A stretch of 64,000 bases of DNA from a virus: the IMG/VR virus record IMGVR_UViG_3300012269_000002, positions 18,407 to 82,406 of that record; one strand, given 5' to 3'. The translations under genes and the position numbers were made by a program. Position 1 is the stretch's first letter. Every line of letters starts with the position of its first letter. The notes beneath the pieces were generated by a model. That model was not told where the DNA came from. It did no database searches and saw nothing but the letters and a program-made list of their open reading frames with translations. Positions 27,622-35,359 of the stretch are shown piece after piece.

Positions 27622-27957
27622 TCATCACTTACGGCAGAAACGGTCGATTCAAGTATGTTCGGGGGGTCTATTAAAAAAGCACAAATAGGTCACTTCATCA
27701 TTTCAATAGCAAAAACATTGGACCAAAAAGAACACGGAACCGCAAATATGGCGATACTTAAATCTAGATTTGGTCAAGACGGGATAATATTTGAGGATAT
27801 TATTTTCGATAATGGTAGAATACAGATAAGTATTAATAAGGGGCAAGAGGATGGTCATAGCTTTTTACAAAGTAAACAAAATAGAGCCGTAAAGGACCAG
27901 AATAGAGTTAGTAATATTATGGCCGCCATACAAGAGAGAAAAGAATTAGAAGGATAA
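27469..27957 (+). CDS. 41: gp41-type helicase, C-terminal gene (split-intein C half plus helicase end)
   Basis: 162 residues. Residues 1-51 are the split-intein C half ending MFYANDIYTHN. After it comes the helicase C-terminal part of 111 residues, starting SSLTAETVDSSMFGGS with Ser as the +1 nucleophile. It then contains SIKKAQIGHFIISIAKT and FGQDGIIFEDIIF, typical of the helicase C-terminal core. Protein trans-splicing with the product of 23842-26286 would rebuild the 467-residue enzyme. Starts at codons 5 or 12 are also possible; codon 12 would give a 40-residue C half, closer to known ones. Confidence 0.9.
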   Translation: MNSDMNKYDISMDDFSLDEIESIELMGEEDTIDITVEDTHMFYANDIYTHNSSLTAETVDSSMFGGSIKKAQIGHFIISIAKTLDQKEHGTANMAILKSRFGQDGIIFEDIIFDNGRIQISINKGQEDGHSFLQSKQNRAVKDQNRVSNIMAAIQERKELEG

Positions 27958-27984
27958 AAAATTAAATAATTAAAAATAGAAATT

Positions 27985-28959
27985 ATGATTGAACCAATTT
28001 TACAAGAGAATAAGAACAGATTTGTTATATTTCCAATAGTGCACCAAGACATATGGGAATGGTACAAAAAAGCTGAATCAACTATTTGGACAGCAGAAGA
28101 AATAGATTTATCACAAGATTTGACCGACTGGGAAAAACTTAATGATAACGAACAATACTTTATTAAGAACGTATTAGCGTTTTTTGCCGCATCTGATGGT
28201 ATTGTTAATGAAAACCTTGCAGAAAACTTTGTTAGTGAAGTGCAATATGCCGAAGCTAAATTTTTCTACGGATTCCAAATAATGATGGAAAATATTCATT
28301 CAGAGACATACTCATTGTTAATTGATACGTATGTTAAAGATGAGGAAGAAAAAGATAGGTTATTTAGGGCTATCGAAACAGTCTCAGCTGTAAAGAAAAA
28401 AGCTGAGTGGGCATTAAAGTGGATTGATTCACCTAGTTTTGCTGAAAGATTAATTGCTTTCGCTGCGGTTGAAGGTATTTTCTTTTCAGGTTCGTTTTGT
28501 TCTATCTACTGGTTAAAGAGTAGAGGACTTATGCCTGGACTTAGTTTTTCAAATGAATTAATTTCAAGAGATGAAGGGTTACATTGTGATTTTGCGGTGC
28601 ATTTACACAATCACCACTTAGTTAATAAAGTTCCAAAGGAAAGAATTAGAGAAATTTTAGAGTCGGCCCTTGAAATTGAAAAAGAATTTATTTTAGAATC
28701 ATTACCAATTAGTTTAATAGGTATGAACTCTAAATTAATGTCTCAATACTTGGAGTATGTAACCGATACCTTGTTAGTGGATTTAGGTTGTGAAGCTATT
28801 TATAACGCTAAAAACCCATTTGATTTCATGGTTAATATCGCATTGGAAAATAAAACTAATTTCTTTGAAAAAAGAGTTAGTGAGTATTCAAAAAACGGTG
28901 TTGGAAAAAGTTCTGAAACAAATATCATGACTTTTGGTGAAGATGATGAAGATTTTTAA
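27985..28959 (+). CDS. nrdB: Ribonucleotide reductase small subunit (class Ia NrdB)
   Basis: 324 residues. The di-iron and radical region reads [20 protein letters not shown] then Y, with Glu, His and the radical Tyr in the usual spacing. The second metal set is seen in [14 protein letters not shown]. The C-terminus FGEDDEDF is the acidic tail that docks on the large subunit. It provides the tyrosyl radical for reduction of ribonucleotides to deoxyribonucleotides during phage DNA synthesis. It is uninterrupted, unlike its partner nrdA, and lies 23 bases upstream of it in the same operon. Confidence 0.95.
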   Translation: MIEPILQENKNRFVIFPIVHQDIWEWYKKAESTIWTAEEIDLSQDLTDWEKLNDNEQYFIKNVLAFFAASDGIVNENLAENFVSEVQYAEAKFFYGFQIMMENIHSETYSLLIDTYVKDEEEKDRLFRAIETVSAVKKKAEWALKWIDSPSFAERLIAFAAVEGIFFSGSFCSIYWLKSRGLMPGLSFSNELISRDEGLHCDFAVHLHNHHLVNKVPKERIREILESALEIEKEFILESLPISLIGMNSKLMSQYLEYVTDTLLVDLGCEAIYNAKNPFDFMVNIALENKTNFFEKRVSEYSKNGVGKSSETNIMTFGEDDEDF

Positions 28960-28982
28960 TATATATTAATAAACTATAAATA

Positions 28983-31415
28983 ATGAAAGTAATAAAAAGA
29001 GATGGTTCATCGGAGCCAATTAAATTCGATAAGATATCGGCAAGAATTAAGAAACAAACTTACGGTTTGAATACGGATTATGTTGATTACATGGAAGTTA
29101 CTCAGAAAGTTATTGCTGGAATTTTTGATGGTATTACAACAAAAGAATTAGATAACCTAGCCGCAGAAATTGCGGCTTCGTTAACTAGGGTACATTATGA
29201 TTATTCTAAACTTGCCTCTAGGATTTCTATTTCTTCATTAAAGAAGTATACTAAAAAAAGTTTCACGGAAACCATTGAGGACCTTTACCATTATGTAAAC
29301 CCAATAACTGGCGAACAAGCTGGTCTTATTGCGGACAACGTATATAATATCGTTCGTGAAAACTCCAAAAAACTTGAACAAATGATTGTTCATGACAGAG
29401 ATTTCGACTATGACTTCTTCGGTTTTAAAACACTTGAAAGAGCATACTTATTAAAAATTAATAATGAAATAGCCGAAACTCCACAACATATGTGTTTAAG
29501 AGTTTCATTGGGGATTTGGGGAGATAACCTTAAAGAGGTTCAAAAGACATATGATTCCTTAAGTAAAGGTTTATTCACACACGCAACACCTACGCTTTTT
29601 AATTCTGGAACTAAAAAGCCACAGTTGTCAAGTTGTTTTGTTGCTGGTACAAGTGTATTTACAACAAGTGGTGTTAAAAATATTGAAGATGTTGAAATTG
29701 GTGATAAAGTAGTTACTCACAAGGGTAACGTTAAGGAGGTTCAACAACTACATAAAAATAAATTAAATGATAGACAATTGTATGACCTTAAAACTTATGG
29801 TAGTCCAAATATGACTGTAACTGGTAATCATAGAATTTTATCATTATCAAAAGAACAAGATAAGTGGGGTAAAACACCAAAATGGAACTCGGTTGAATAC
29901 CTAAGGGTCGGGGATTATGTGGCCATACCAAACAAAATTGGTAAATATGCACCAGAAAAGGTTGAATTAATAGATTATGTACCAAATAATTATGGTAATA
30001 TAGAATTAGAAAGTGAAATCATTGGAGATAAACTAAAAGTAAAATCAAAATGGTTGCGAAGACACAAATTAAATAATAATGGTGGTAATATTATAGTCAC
30101 TAGAAAACATAATGAGATAAATAAATCAATCATAATTGATGAAGATTTTGCATTTTTATTAGGTGTTTGGATTGGTGATGGAAATATATTAACTGGTAAA
30201 GATTATAGTAAAACTTTAACTGTTAATAGGGGTATTAGATTTACAAATAATAAGGATGCCTATGGTTTAATTGATAGGTTAGATAAATTAATAACTAAAA
30301 TATTCGGTATTGATGGTAATATTTCAAAACCAACAAAAACCAATACAATAACTATTGATGTACATTCACATGTTATATCTAATTATTTTTATAAAAACTT
30401 TGGTAAGGGTTTTAATGGTAAAAAAATACCCGATTTCATGTATAATTGGGATAAACTTATGATTTCAAAATTTTTAGAAGGTTTAATAACTTCTGATGGT
30501 TGTGTGACTAAAAGTGGTGATATTAGGATTACTATGGCAAATATTGACTTAATCAAATCAATATTTGCTTTATCCAGAAACTGTGGTATACCATTATCAT
30601 ACTCCGAGGCAACATCATTAAAATTAGGTGGGACTAAATTAACCGCTAGGATATCTTTACCTAAGGGTTCAATAGATTTATCCAATATCTATAAACTATA
30701 TAATGACGAAAGGTTAAGTGAGTATTTTAATAAGTCAAATAAAAATTCCAATATTAAAATAATAAATGGTACAACTTTTATTATAATAAATAAAAAAAGT
30801 GAAAATATTAGTAAACCAGAATTTGTATATACGCTAGGTGTTCAGGATGACCATTCATATGTTGTTGAAGGTAATGTAGTTGAAAATTGTTTCCTATTGG
30901 GTATGGCAGATGATTCAATCAAGGGCATATATGAGTCTTTAAGCGATTGTGCCGACATTTCTCAGTCCGCTGGTGGTATCGGTATCCACATTCATAATGT
31001 TCGTGCCAAGGGCACTTATATAAAGGGTACAAATGGAACCTCTAATGGTATTGTACCTATGTTGAGGGTTTATAATGAAACAGCTAGATATGTAGACCAA
31101 TGTTTTACCGAAGAAACATTAATCAATACCGATAAAGGGTTAATTAAAATTAAAGATATTTCTGAAGGGGATAAAGTTAAAACGTCAAATGGTTTTAATA
31201 AAGTTAAAAAAGTTAAAAAATTTAATAAAGAAAAAAGAGAATTAATAAACGTTAATGGTAAAACTAAATCAACAGTAAGTCACCCTTATTTAGTAGTTGA
31301 AGATTCAACTGGTAGAGATTTAGAAATCATTAAATTATCAATTAAATCTGGAACATTAATACCTAAATGGGTTGAAGCTAAAGATTTAAATAAAAATATG
31401 TTTATATTAAAATAA
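28983..31415 (+). CDS. nrdA: Ribonucleotide reductase large subunit NrdA, first gene (intein + split-intein N half)
   Basis: 810 residues. NrdA parts are residues 1-217 (ATP-cone MKVIKRDGSSEPIKF, then fold to PQLSS) and 71 residues at 30888-31100 (CFLLGMADDSIKGIYESL to YVDQ). They are separated by a 418-residue LAGLIDADG intein (29634-30887). After YVDQ comes a 104-residue split-intein N half and a stop. The eukaryotic-type sequence (ARYVDQ, GGIGIHIHNVRAKGTYI) marks it as class Ia. The Cys at the intein's +1 is the redox-active cysteine (human C218 equivalent; also residue 218 here). The rest of the enzyme is encoded at 31457-32681 and 33528-34796. Confidence 0.95.
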   Translation: MKVIKRDGSSEPIKFDKISARIKKQTYGLNTDYVDYMEVTQKVIAGIFDGITTKELDNLAAEIAASLTRVHYDYSKLASRISISSLKKYTKKSFTETIEDLYHYVNPITGEQAGLIADNVYNIVRENSKKLEQMIVHDRDFDYDFFGFKTLERAYLLKINNEIAETPQHMCLRVSLGIWGDNLKEVQKTYDSLSKGLFTHATPTLFNSGTKKPQLSSCFVAGTSVFTTSGVKNIEDVEIGDKVVTHKGNVKEVQQLHKNKLNDRQLYDLKTYGSPNMTVTGNHRILSLSKEQDKWGKTPKWNSVEYLRVGDYVAIPNKIGKYAPEKVELIDYVPNNYGNIELESEIIGDKLKVKSKWLRRHKLNNNGGNIIVTRKHNEINKSIIIDEDFAFLLGVWIGDGNILTGKDYSKTLTVNRGIRFTNNKDAYGLIDRLDKLITKIFGIDGNISKPTKTNTITIDVHSHVISNYFYKNFGKGFNGKKIPDFMYNWDKLMISKFLEGLITSDGCVTKSGDIRITMANIDLIKSIFALSRNCGIPLSYSEATSLKLGGTKLTARISLPKGSIDLSNIYKLYNDERLSEYFNKSNKNSNIKIINGTTFIIINKKSENISKPEFVYTLGVQDDHSYVVEGNVVENCFLLGMADDSIKGIYESLSDCADISQSAGGIGIHIHNVRAKGTYIKGTNGTSNGIVPMLRVYNETARYVDQCFTEETLINTDKGLIKIKDISEGDKVKTSNGFNKVKKVKKFNKEKRELINVNGKTKSTVSHPYLVVEDSTGRDLEIIKLSIKSGTLIPKWVEAKDLNKNMFILK
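29634..30887 (+). mobile_element. Contiguous LAGLIDADG intein in nrdA, inserted before the catalytic Cys218
   Basis: 418 residues. Block A is CFVAGTSVFTTSG, block B TVTGNHRI, and the nuclease motifs are LLGVWIGDGNIL and FLEGLITSDGCV. Block F is VYTLGVQDDHSYVVEG and the end is VVEN before Cys+1. The residue before the terminal Asn is Glu instead of the usual His. Removing it restores PQLSS-CFLLGM, the conserved NrdA sequence. Boundaries are firm. Confidence 0.95.
31101..31415 (+). mobile_element. Split intein N half (nrdA, at YVDQ)
   Basis: 104 residues with block A CFTEETLINTDKG and block B STVSHPYLV, then a stop codon. Its C half follows after only 41 bases (31457-31627), with no endonuclease gene between them. 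Confidence 0.9.
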
Positions 31416-31456
31416 TAAACATGTAAGAACATGAATTTAATAAAATAAAATAAAAA

Positions 31457-31627
31457 ATGGCATACAAAGATAGTATTGAAAATTTTAATGAGCTAGGTTA
31501 TGACTTAGATAACATTAAATTAGAAAAAGTTAAATCAATAAGTACTTCAATAGAAGATTGTGAAGTATATGATTTAGAAATTGATGAGTTTCATAATTAT
31601 GAAACAGAAATGGGATTAGTTCATAAT
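31457..31627 (+). mobile_element. Split intein C half (nrdA) with Gly at +1
   Basis: 57 residues, with block [19 protein letters not shown] and block G LVHN. The residue after the terminal Asn is Gly (GGT), not Cys, Ser or Thr, yet YVDQ-GGGK is the exact conserved NrdA sequence. The boundary is therefore secure and the chemistry unusual. Confidence 0.85.
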
Positions 31628-32681
31628 GGTGGTGGTAAACTTTTGCCTTCACGTTAAAAAAATTCAGTTAATTGCTGGAACTCCCTTAGAGTTTATAATA
31701 CTACAACGCAGATGGTAACGTCAAACGTGAATGTTTGAAAAATTATAAAATTGGGAAATCAGCAGCCAAGGTTCTTAGAAATAAGAATAAGGTTCAACGA
31801 CTAGGTTATGGAGTCTTAATATTAAGTTAAAGATAGTAAAAACCCACGAAAGCTGGACAATGTTAATTCATTGAAGATATAGTCTAGACTTATTAGAAAT
31901 AATAAGAGGTTGAGATAAAGAACTCAACGTTAATACAACGAAAAGAAAGGGTAGTATTGCCGTATATTTAGAGCCATGGCATGCGGATGTACAGGATTTC
32001 ATTCAATTAAGAAAGAATCACGGAAAGGAAGAAATGAGAGCTAGAGATTTATTCTTAGCCTTATGGACCCCAGATTTATTTATGCAGAGGGTTGAATCCG
32101 ATGGTGATTGGACTTTAATGTGTCCACATGATTGTCCAGGTTTATCCGATGTTTATGATACTAAGGATAGTAAGGCTTTTACTGAATTATATGAAAGTTA
32201 TGAGGCTTCTGGTAAAGGAAAGAAAACCTTAAAAGCTAGAGAATTATATGCTGAAATTCTTGAGAGTCAAATTGAAACTGGGACACCTTACATATTATTC
32301 AAGGATGCTGCCAATAGTAAATCAAACCAACAAAATATAGGTACAATTAAGTCTTCAAACTTATGTCTAGTTGGTGAAACTAATATTAAAATTAGATTAA
32401 ATGGTATTGAGGGTGAAATAAGAATGGATTTATTAAATGAGTTATTTAAAACTAATGAAAATTTAGAGGTTTTAAGTCATAATATTAGAACAAAAGTTAA
32501 TGAGTGGAAATTAGTCACAAATTCAGCAATGACTAACCCTAAAACTAATGTTTTAAAAATAACTGACGAAAAAACTGGTAAATCAATTAAATGTACGCCA
32601 GAGCACGAAGTCTTTACTGAGAATAGAGGTTATATTATGGCTAAAGATTTAAAATCTGATGATGTTTTAGTAATTAATTAA
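31457..32681 (+). CDS. nrdA: NrdA, second gene: split-intein C half, group I intron, middle of NrdA, second split-intein N half
   Basis: Coding parts are 31457-31636 and 31941-32681, joined by removal of the intron at 31637-31940. The order is a 57-residue intein C half, Gly-Gly-Gly, intron, then [20 protein letters not shown] onward for 141 residues to SSNL, then a 105-residue split-intein N half and a stop. Without intron splicing, the frame ends after GGGKLLPSR at 31657. The NrdA part contains the specificity loop (GGGKRKGS) and [18 protein letters not shown]. The ATG at 32034 lies inside the exon and is not a real start. An A-rich stretch, not a Shine-Dalgarno, precedes 31457. Confidence 0.9.
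31637..31940 (+). mobile_element. ORF-less group I intron in nrdA, 304 nt
   Basis: All core elements are visible: P (AATTGCTGGAA), Q (AATCAGCAGCCAAG, near 31757), R (GTTCAACGACTAG, near 31792) and S (AAGATATAGTC, near 31874). The 5' splice site follows the U at 31636. The guide GCCTTCA pairs with the exon's UGGUGGU through a G.U pair at the cleavage site. The intron ends in G at 31940. Joining 31636 to 31941 restores GGT-AAA-AGA-AAG-GGT (G-K-R-K-G). Hairpins TTCTTA-GAAA-TAAGAA and CTTATTA-GAAA-TAATAAG fit peripheral stems. There is no open frame inside, so any homing must rely on an endonuclease encoded elsewhere. Confidence 0.95.
32364..32681 (+). mobile_element. Split intein N half (nrdA, at SNL before the active-site Cys)
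   Basis: 105 residues, with block [15 protein letters not shown] and block [10 protein letters not shown], then a stop. It pairs with the C half at 33528-33626 across an intervening GIY-YIG gene. Confidence 0.9.
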
Positions 32682-32712
32682 AAATATTTTAGTAACTTCC
32701 ATAATTATAAGA

Positions 32713-32719
32713 TATTTAT
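32713..32719 (+). promoter_or_regulatory. TATTTAT motif (putative phage promoter)
   Basis: GATATTTATTATTAAA, 9 bases before the ATG of the GIY-YIG gene at 32729. Confidence 0.45.
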
Positions 32720-32728
32720 TATTAAATT

Positions 32729-33493
32729 ATGGAAGTTATGAAAAATAATAAATATTATGTGTATGGTTATTTCGACCCTAGAAAAGGGGGTGAATATAAA
32801 TTTGGTAAATATGTGTTTGAATTTGAGCCAATATATATTGGTAAAGGTAAATGTGGTTCTAAACGAATGGAAAGGCATTTATTATTCATAAAAGATAGGA
32901 ATATTGATTTAACGAATAATAAATATAAATTAAACTTATTTAATCAGATAATGAGTGATGGTCTTGAACCCATTTTTTTTAAAATAGAAGATAAATTAAA
33001 TGAAGACATCGCTTATAGTATTGAAACGCTTTTAATTGATTTAATTGGATTTAGACACAATAATACTGGAACATTAACCAATATAAGTGTTGGTGGATTT
33101 GGTGGTGATATGTTTACAAATAACCCTAATAAAGAATATATTAGGTCATTAAGGGTTAAACAAATGAGTGGTGAAGGTAACCATAGGTTTGGTATTAAAT
33201 TAGAGGATACCCCATCACATAAAATGAGGGGTGAAAATCATTGGAATACTGGTCGAGAAATTTCAAGCTCAACTAGAAAATTGATGTCAAAAAATAATAG
33301 CGGTAAGAATAACCCCAATGCCACTAAAGTGTGTAAGTATGATTTGGATGGTAAATATATTTGTACATATAATACGATGAAAGAGGCATGTGTTGAAAAT
33401 AATGTTAATAAGGGTTGTTTGATTAGGGCGTGTAAATCAAATTTAAAATACACTGCTAAAGGTTTTAAGTGGGGTTATAATAATAATAATTAA
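32729..33493 (+). CDS. GIY-YIG homing endonuclease between split-intein halves of nrdA
   Basis: 254 residues. The GIY-YIG core is at the N-terminus (YYVYGYFDPRKGG and PIYIGKGKCGSKRMERHL), with Glu in the SIETLLIDLIG helix as the likely metal ligand. Middle NUMOD3-type motifs are GEGNHRFGIK and RGENHWNTG. The C-terminal NUMOD1 helix-turn-helix reads KVCKYDLDGKYICTYNTMKE to the KGFKWGY end. These modules bind DNA in intron- and intein-associated nucleases. It lies between the two halves of a split intein, the same layout as the Vsr-type gene in the helicase, but from an unrelated nuclease family. Confidence 0.9.
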   Translation: MEVMKNNKYYVYGYFDPRKGGEYKFGKYVFEFEPIYIGKGKCGSKRMERHLLFIKDRNIDLTNNKYKLNLFNQIMSDGLEPIFFKIEDKLNEDIAYSIETLLIDLIGFRHNNTGTLTNISVGGFGGDMFTNNPNKEYIRSLRVKQMSGEGNHRFGIKLEDTPSHKMRGENHWNTGREISSSTRKLMSKNNSGKNNPNATKVCKYDLDGKYICTYNTMKEACVENNVNKGCLIRACKSNLKYTAKGFKWGYNNNN

Positions 33494-33527
33494 ATCAATT
33501 AGTATATATAAAAATATAAAAAATAAA

Positions 33528-33626
33528 ATGATAAAAATAGAAGAATTAGAAGAGGAAGTTTCAGTTTATGATATCACTGTAGATGGTAATCATAATTTCT
33601 ACGCTAACGACATTTTAGTACATAAT
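33528..33626 (+). mobile_element. Split intein C half (nrdA, +1 Cys)
   Basis: 33 residues starting MIKIEELEEEVSVYDITV and ending in Val-His-Asn, a typical short C half very like those of known phage split inteins, followed by catalytic Cys+1. Confidence 0.9.
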
Positions 33627-34796
33627 TGTACTGAAATAATGGAGGTTAGTACACCTGATGAAACAGCCGTATGTAACTTAGCTAGTGTCGCACTACCAAA
33701 GTTCGTTGAAATCCCAAGTGGTAAAGTTAAATCTAAAGATAAGGAATTAAGAACATTCGACCATGATGGGCTATATGATATAGCATATCAGATTACGGTT
33801 AACTTAAATCAAGTTATCGATATTAACTGGTATCCAACAGAAAAGGCTAAAAAGTCTAATTTTAGACATAGACCAATTGGTATCGGTGTTCAAGGTTTAG
33901 CTGATACATTTGCCATGTTAGGTTTACCGTTTGAATCAGATGAGGCTCAAAAATTAAATAAAGAAATTTTTGAAACGATTTATTTTGCATCTATGACAGC
34001 ATCTATGGATTTGGCTAAAATAAGTGGTTCTTATGAAACATTTGAAGGTTCACCAGTATCTAAGGGTATCTTCCAATTCGACATGTGGGAAATGGAAGAA
34101 GGTGAATTATCTGGAAGATGGGACTGGATTAAGTTGAAAAAAGCGGTAATTAAAAATGGTGTTAGAAATTCATTATTATTAGCACCGATGCCAACAGCAT
34201 CAACAGCTCAAATATTAGGTAATAATGAATGTTTTGAACCATATACCACCAACATATATAAGCGTAATGTTTTAGCTGGTGAATATATCATAGTGAATAA
34301 ACATTTAATAAGTGATTTAATCGACTTAGGGTTATGGGATGATAAACTTAGAATTGATTTAATCAAGAGTAATGGTTCTATTCAGAGTATTGATAGAATA
34401 CCACAGAACGTTAAAGATATTTATAGAACTGTTTGGGAAATGAAATCCTCAACACTACTTAAAATGTCAAGGGATAGAGGTTTATTCATTTGTCAATCTC
34501 AATCAATGAATTTATTCATAAGGGATGCAAATACGGCTAAATTATCAAAAGCTTTGATGTATGGTTGGAAATTGGGTCTTAAGACTGGTATGTATTACCT
34601 AAGAAGTAATTCTAGCGTTTCGGCCAAACAAAGTTTAGGTGCCGAAGTTCAACAAAGAGTAATCGAAGAGGTAAAACAAGAAGTGCCCGAAACTAAGTTA
34701 GTTGCACCCATTGTAAGCTCGATAGCCGAAGAAGAAGCACTTAAGGGTGTTACTTGTAGTTTGGATGACCCCGATTGTGAGGCATGTGGTAGTTAA
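33528..34796 (+). CDS. nrdA: NrdA, third gene: split-intein C half plus C-terminal NrdA
   Basis: 422 residues. Residues 1-33 are the intein C half ending NFYANDILVHN. Then come 389 residues of NrdA starting CTEIMEVSTPDETAVCNLAS, where the first Cys (+1) corresponds to the radical-site cysteine (human C429) and the second to human C444. Later come NSLLLAPMPTASTAQILGNN (phosphate-binding) and the twin-Tyr region (MYYLR). The C-terminal CEACGS carries the redox pair that re-reduces the active site. With the other two genes it makes an 821-residue subunit. A terminator follows. Confidence 0.95.
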   Translation: MIKIEELEEEVSVYDITVDGNHNFYANDILVHNCTEIMEVSTPDETAVCNLASVALPKFVEIPSGKVKSKDKELRTFDHDGLYDIAYQITVNLNQVIDINWYPTEKAKKSNFRHRPIGIGVQGLADTFAMLGLPFESDEAQKLNKEIFETIYFASMTASMDLAKISGSYETFEGSPVSKGIFQFDMWEMEEGELSGRWDWIKLKKAVIKNGVRNSLLLAPMPTASTAQILGNNECFEPYTTNIYKRNVLAGEYIIVNKHLISDLIDLGLWDDKLRIDLIKSNGSIQSIDRIPQNVKDIYRTVWEMKSSTLLKMSRDRGLFICQSQSMNLFIRDANTAKLSKALMYGWKLGLKTGMYYLRSNSSVSAKQSLGAEVQQRVIEEVKQEVPETKLVAPIVSSIAEEEALKGVTCSLDDPDCEACGS

Positions 34797-34817
34797 ATGT
34801 AATTAAGTATTAATATT

Positions 34818-34850
34818 AAAGGTCTTTCAGCGATGTTAGACCTTTTTTTA
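34818..34850 (+). terminator. Rho-independent terminator
   Basis: AAAGGTCT pairs with AGACCTTT around a 12-base loop, followed by a T-run. It ends the replication/nrd transcript. Confidence 0.85.
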
Positions 34851-34885
34851 TTTTACCATTTATTTTTTAAAAAATTTTATTATAA

Positions 34886-34892
34886 TATTTAT
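34886..34892 (+). promoter_or_regulatory. TATTTAT motif (putative phage promoter)
   Basis: AATATTTATGATAAAATAG, 14 bases before the gp25-like start at 34907 and just after a terminator. Confidence 0.5.
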
Positions 34893-34906
34893 GATAAAAT
34901 AGTATT

Positions 34907-35296
34907 ATGGCTGGTAATGGAGTTTTCATAAATATAGGCTTTCCCTTTAGTGAAAGTAATAGAGGGTTTTTCTTAAAATTAAATAATGATGATAAGGGTG
35001 CCATCAAATCTGATTTAATGCATTTAATACTCACCAGAAAGGGTGAGAGGTTGTATATGCCAGAATTTGGTACAAACCTATTGAAATATATTTTTGAACC
35101 AAATGATAACGTAACCCAAGAGGATATTAAAAGGGAAATAAACCTTACAGTTAAAAAATATCTACCAAATCTACAAATAAACGGGGTTATCGTTAACGAG
35201 AATGAGGCAACACCATATGGTGTAACAGTTAGAATAGATTATACCGTAACAGATGACGTATTCCAAGAAACAGACTTCGTTATAATTGAATTATAA
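34907..35296 (+). CDS. 25: gp25-like baseplate wedge protein
   Basis: 129 residues (T4 gp25 132). It contains SDLMHLILTRKGERLYMPEF then GTNLLKYIFEPND, the hallmark of the gp25/lysozyme-like wedge family. It joins sheath to baseplate in contractile tails. It is the first gene of the wedge operon and is followed by gp6, the same order as in T4 and in related contractile injection systems. Confidence 0.92.
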   Translation: MAGNGVFINIGFPFSESNRGFFLKLNNDDKGAIKSDLMHLILTRKGERLYMPEFGTNLLKYIFEPNDNVTQEDIKREINLTVKKYLPNLQINGVIVNENEATPYGVTVRIDYTVTDDVFQETDFVIIEL

Positions 35297-35339
35297 AATA
35301 TAACTTTTATTTACTTTTAATATATTTTATTTATTATAC

Positions 35340-35346
35340 TATTTAT
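35340..35346 (+). promoter_or_regulatory. TATTTAT motif (putative phage promoter)
   Basis: ACTATTTATAATAAAATAAAC, 13 bases before the gp6-like start. Confidence 0.5.
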
Positions 35347-35359
35347 AATAAAATAAACT

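Noticed and set aside
31637-31657. The last residues (KLLPSR) of the short frame at 31457-31657 as real protein
   Set aside because: They are the translation of intron sequence up to the first stop; the NrdA sequence resumes at 31941 after splicing.
32034-32681. A separate gene starting at the ATG at 32034
   Set aside because: The conserved NrdA sequence continues upstream in frame to 31941 ([20 protein letters not shown]). This ATG is internal to an exon after the group I intron.
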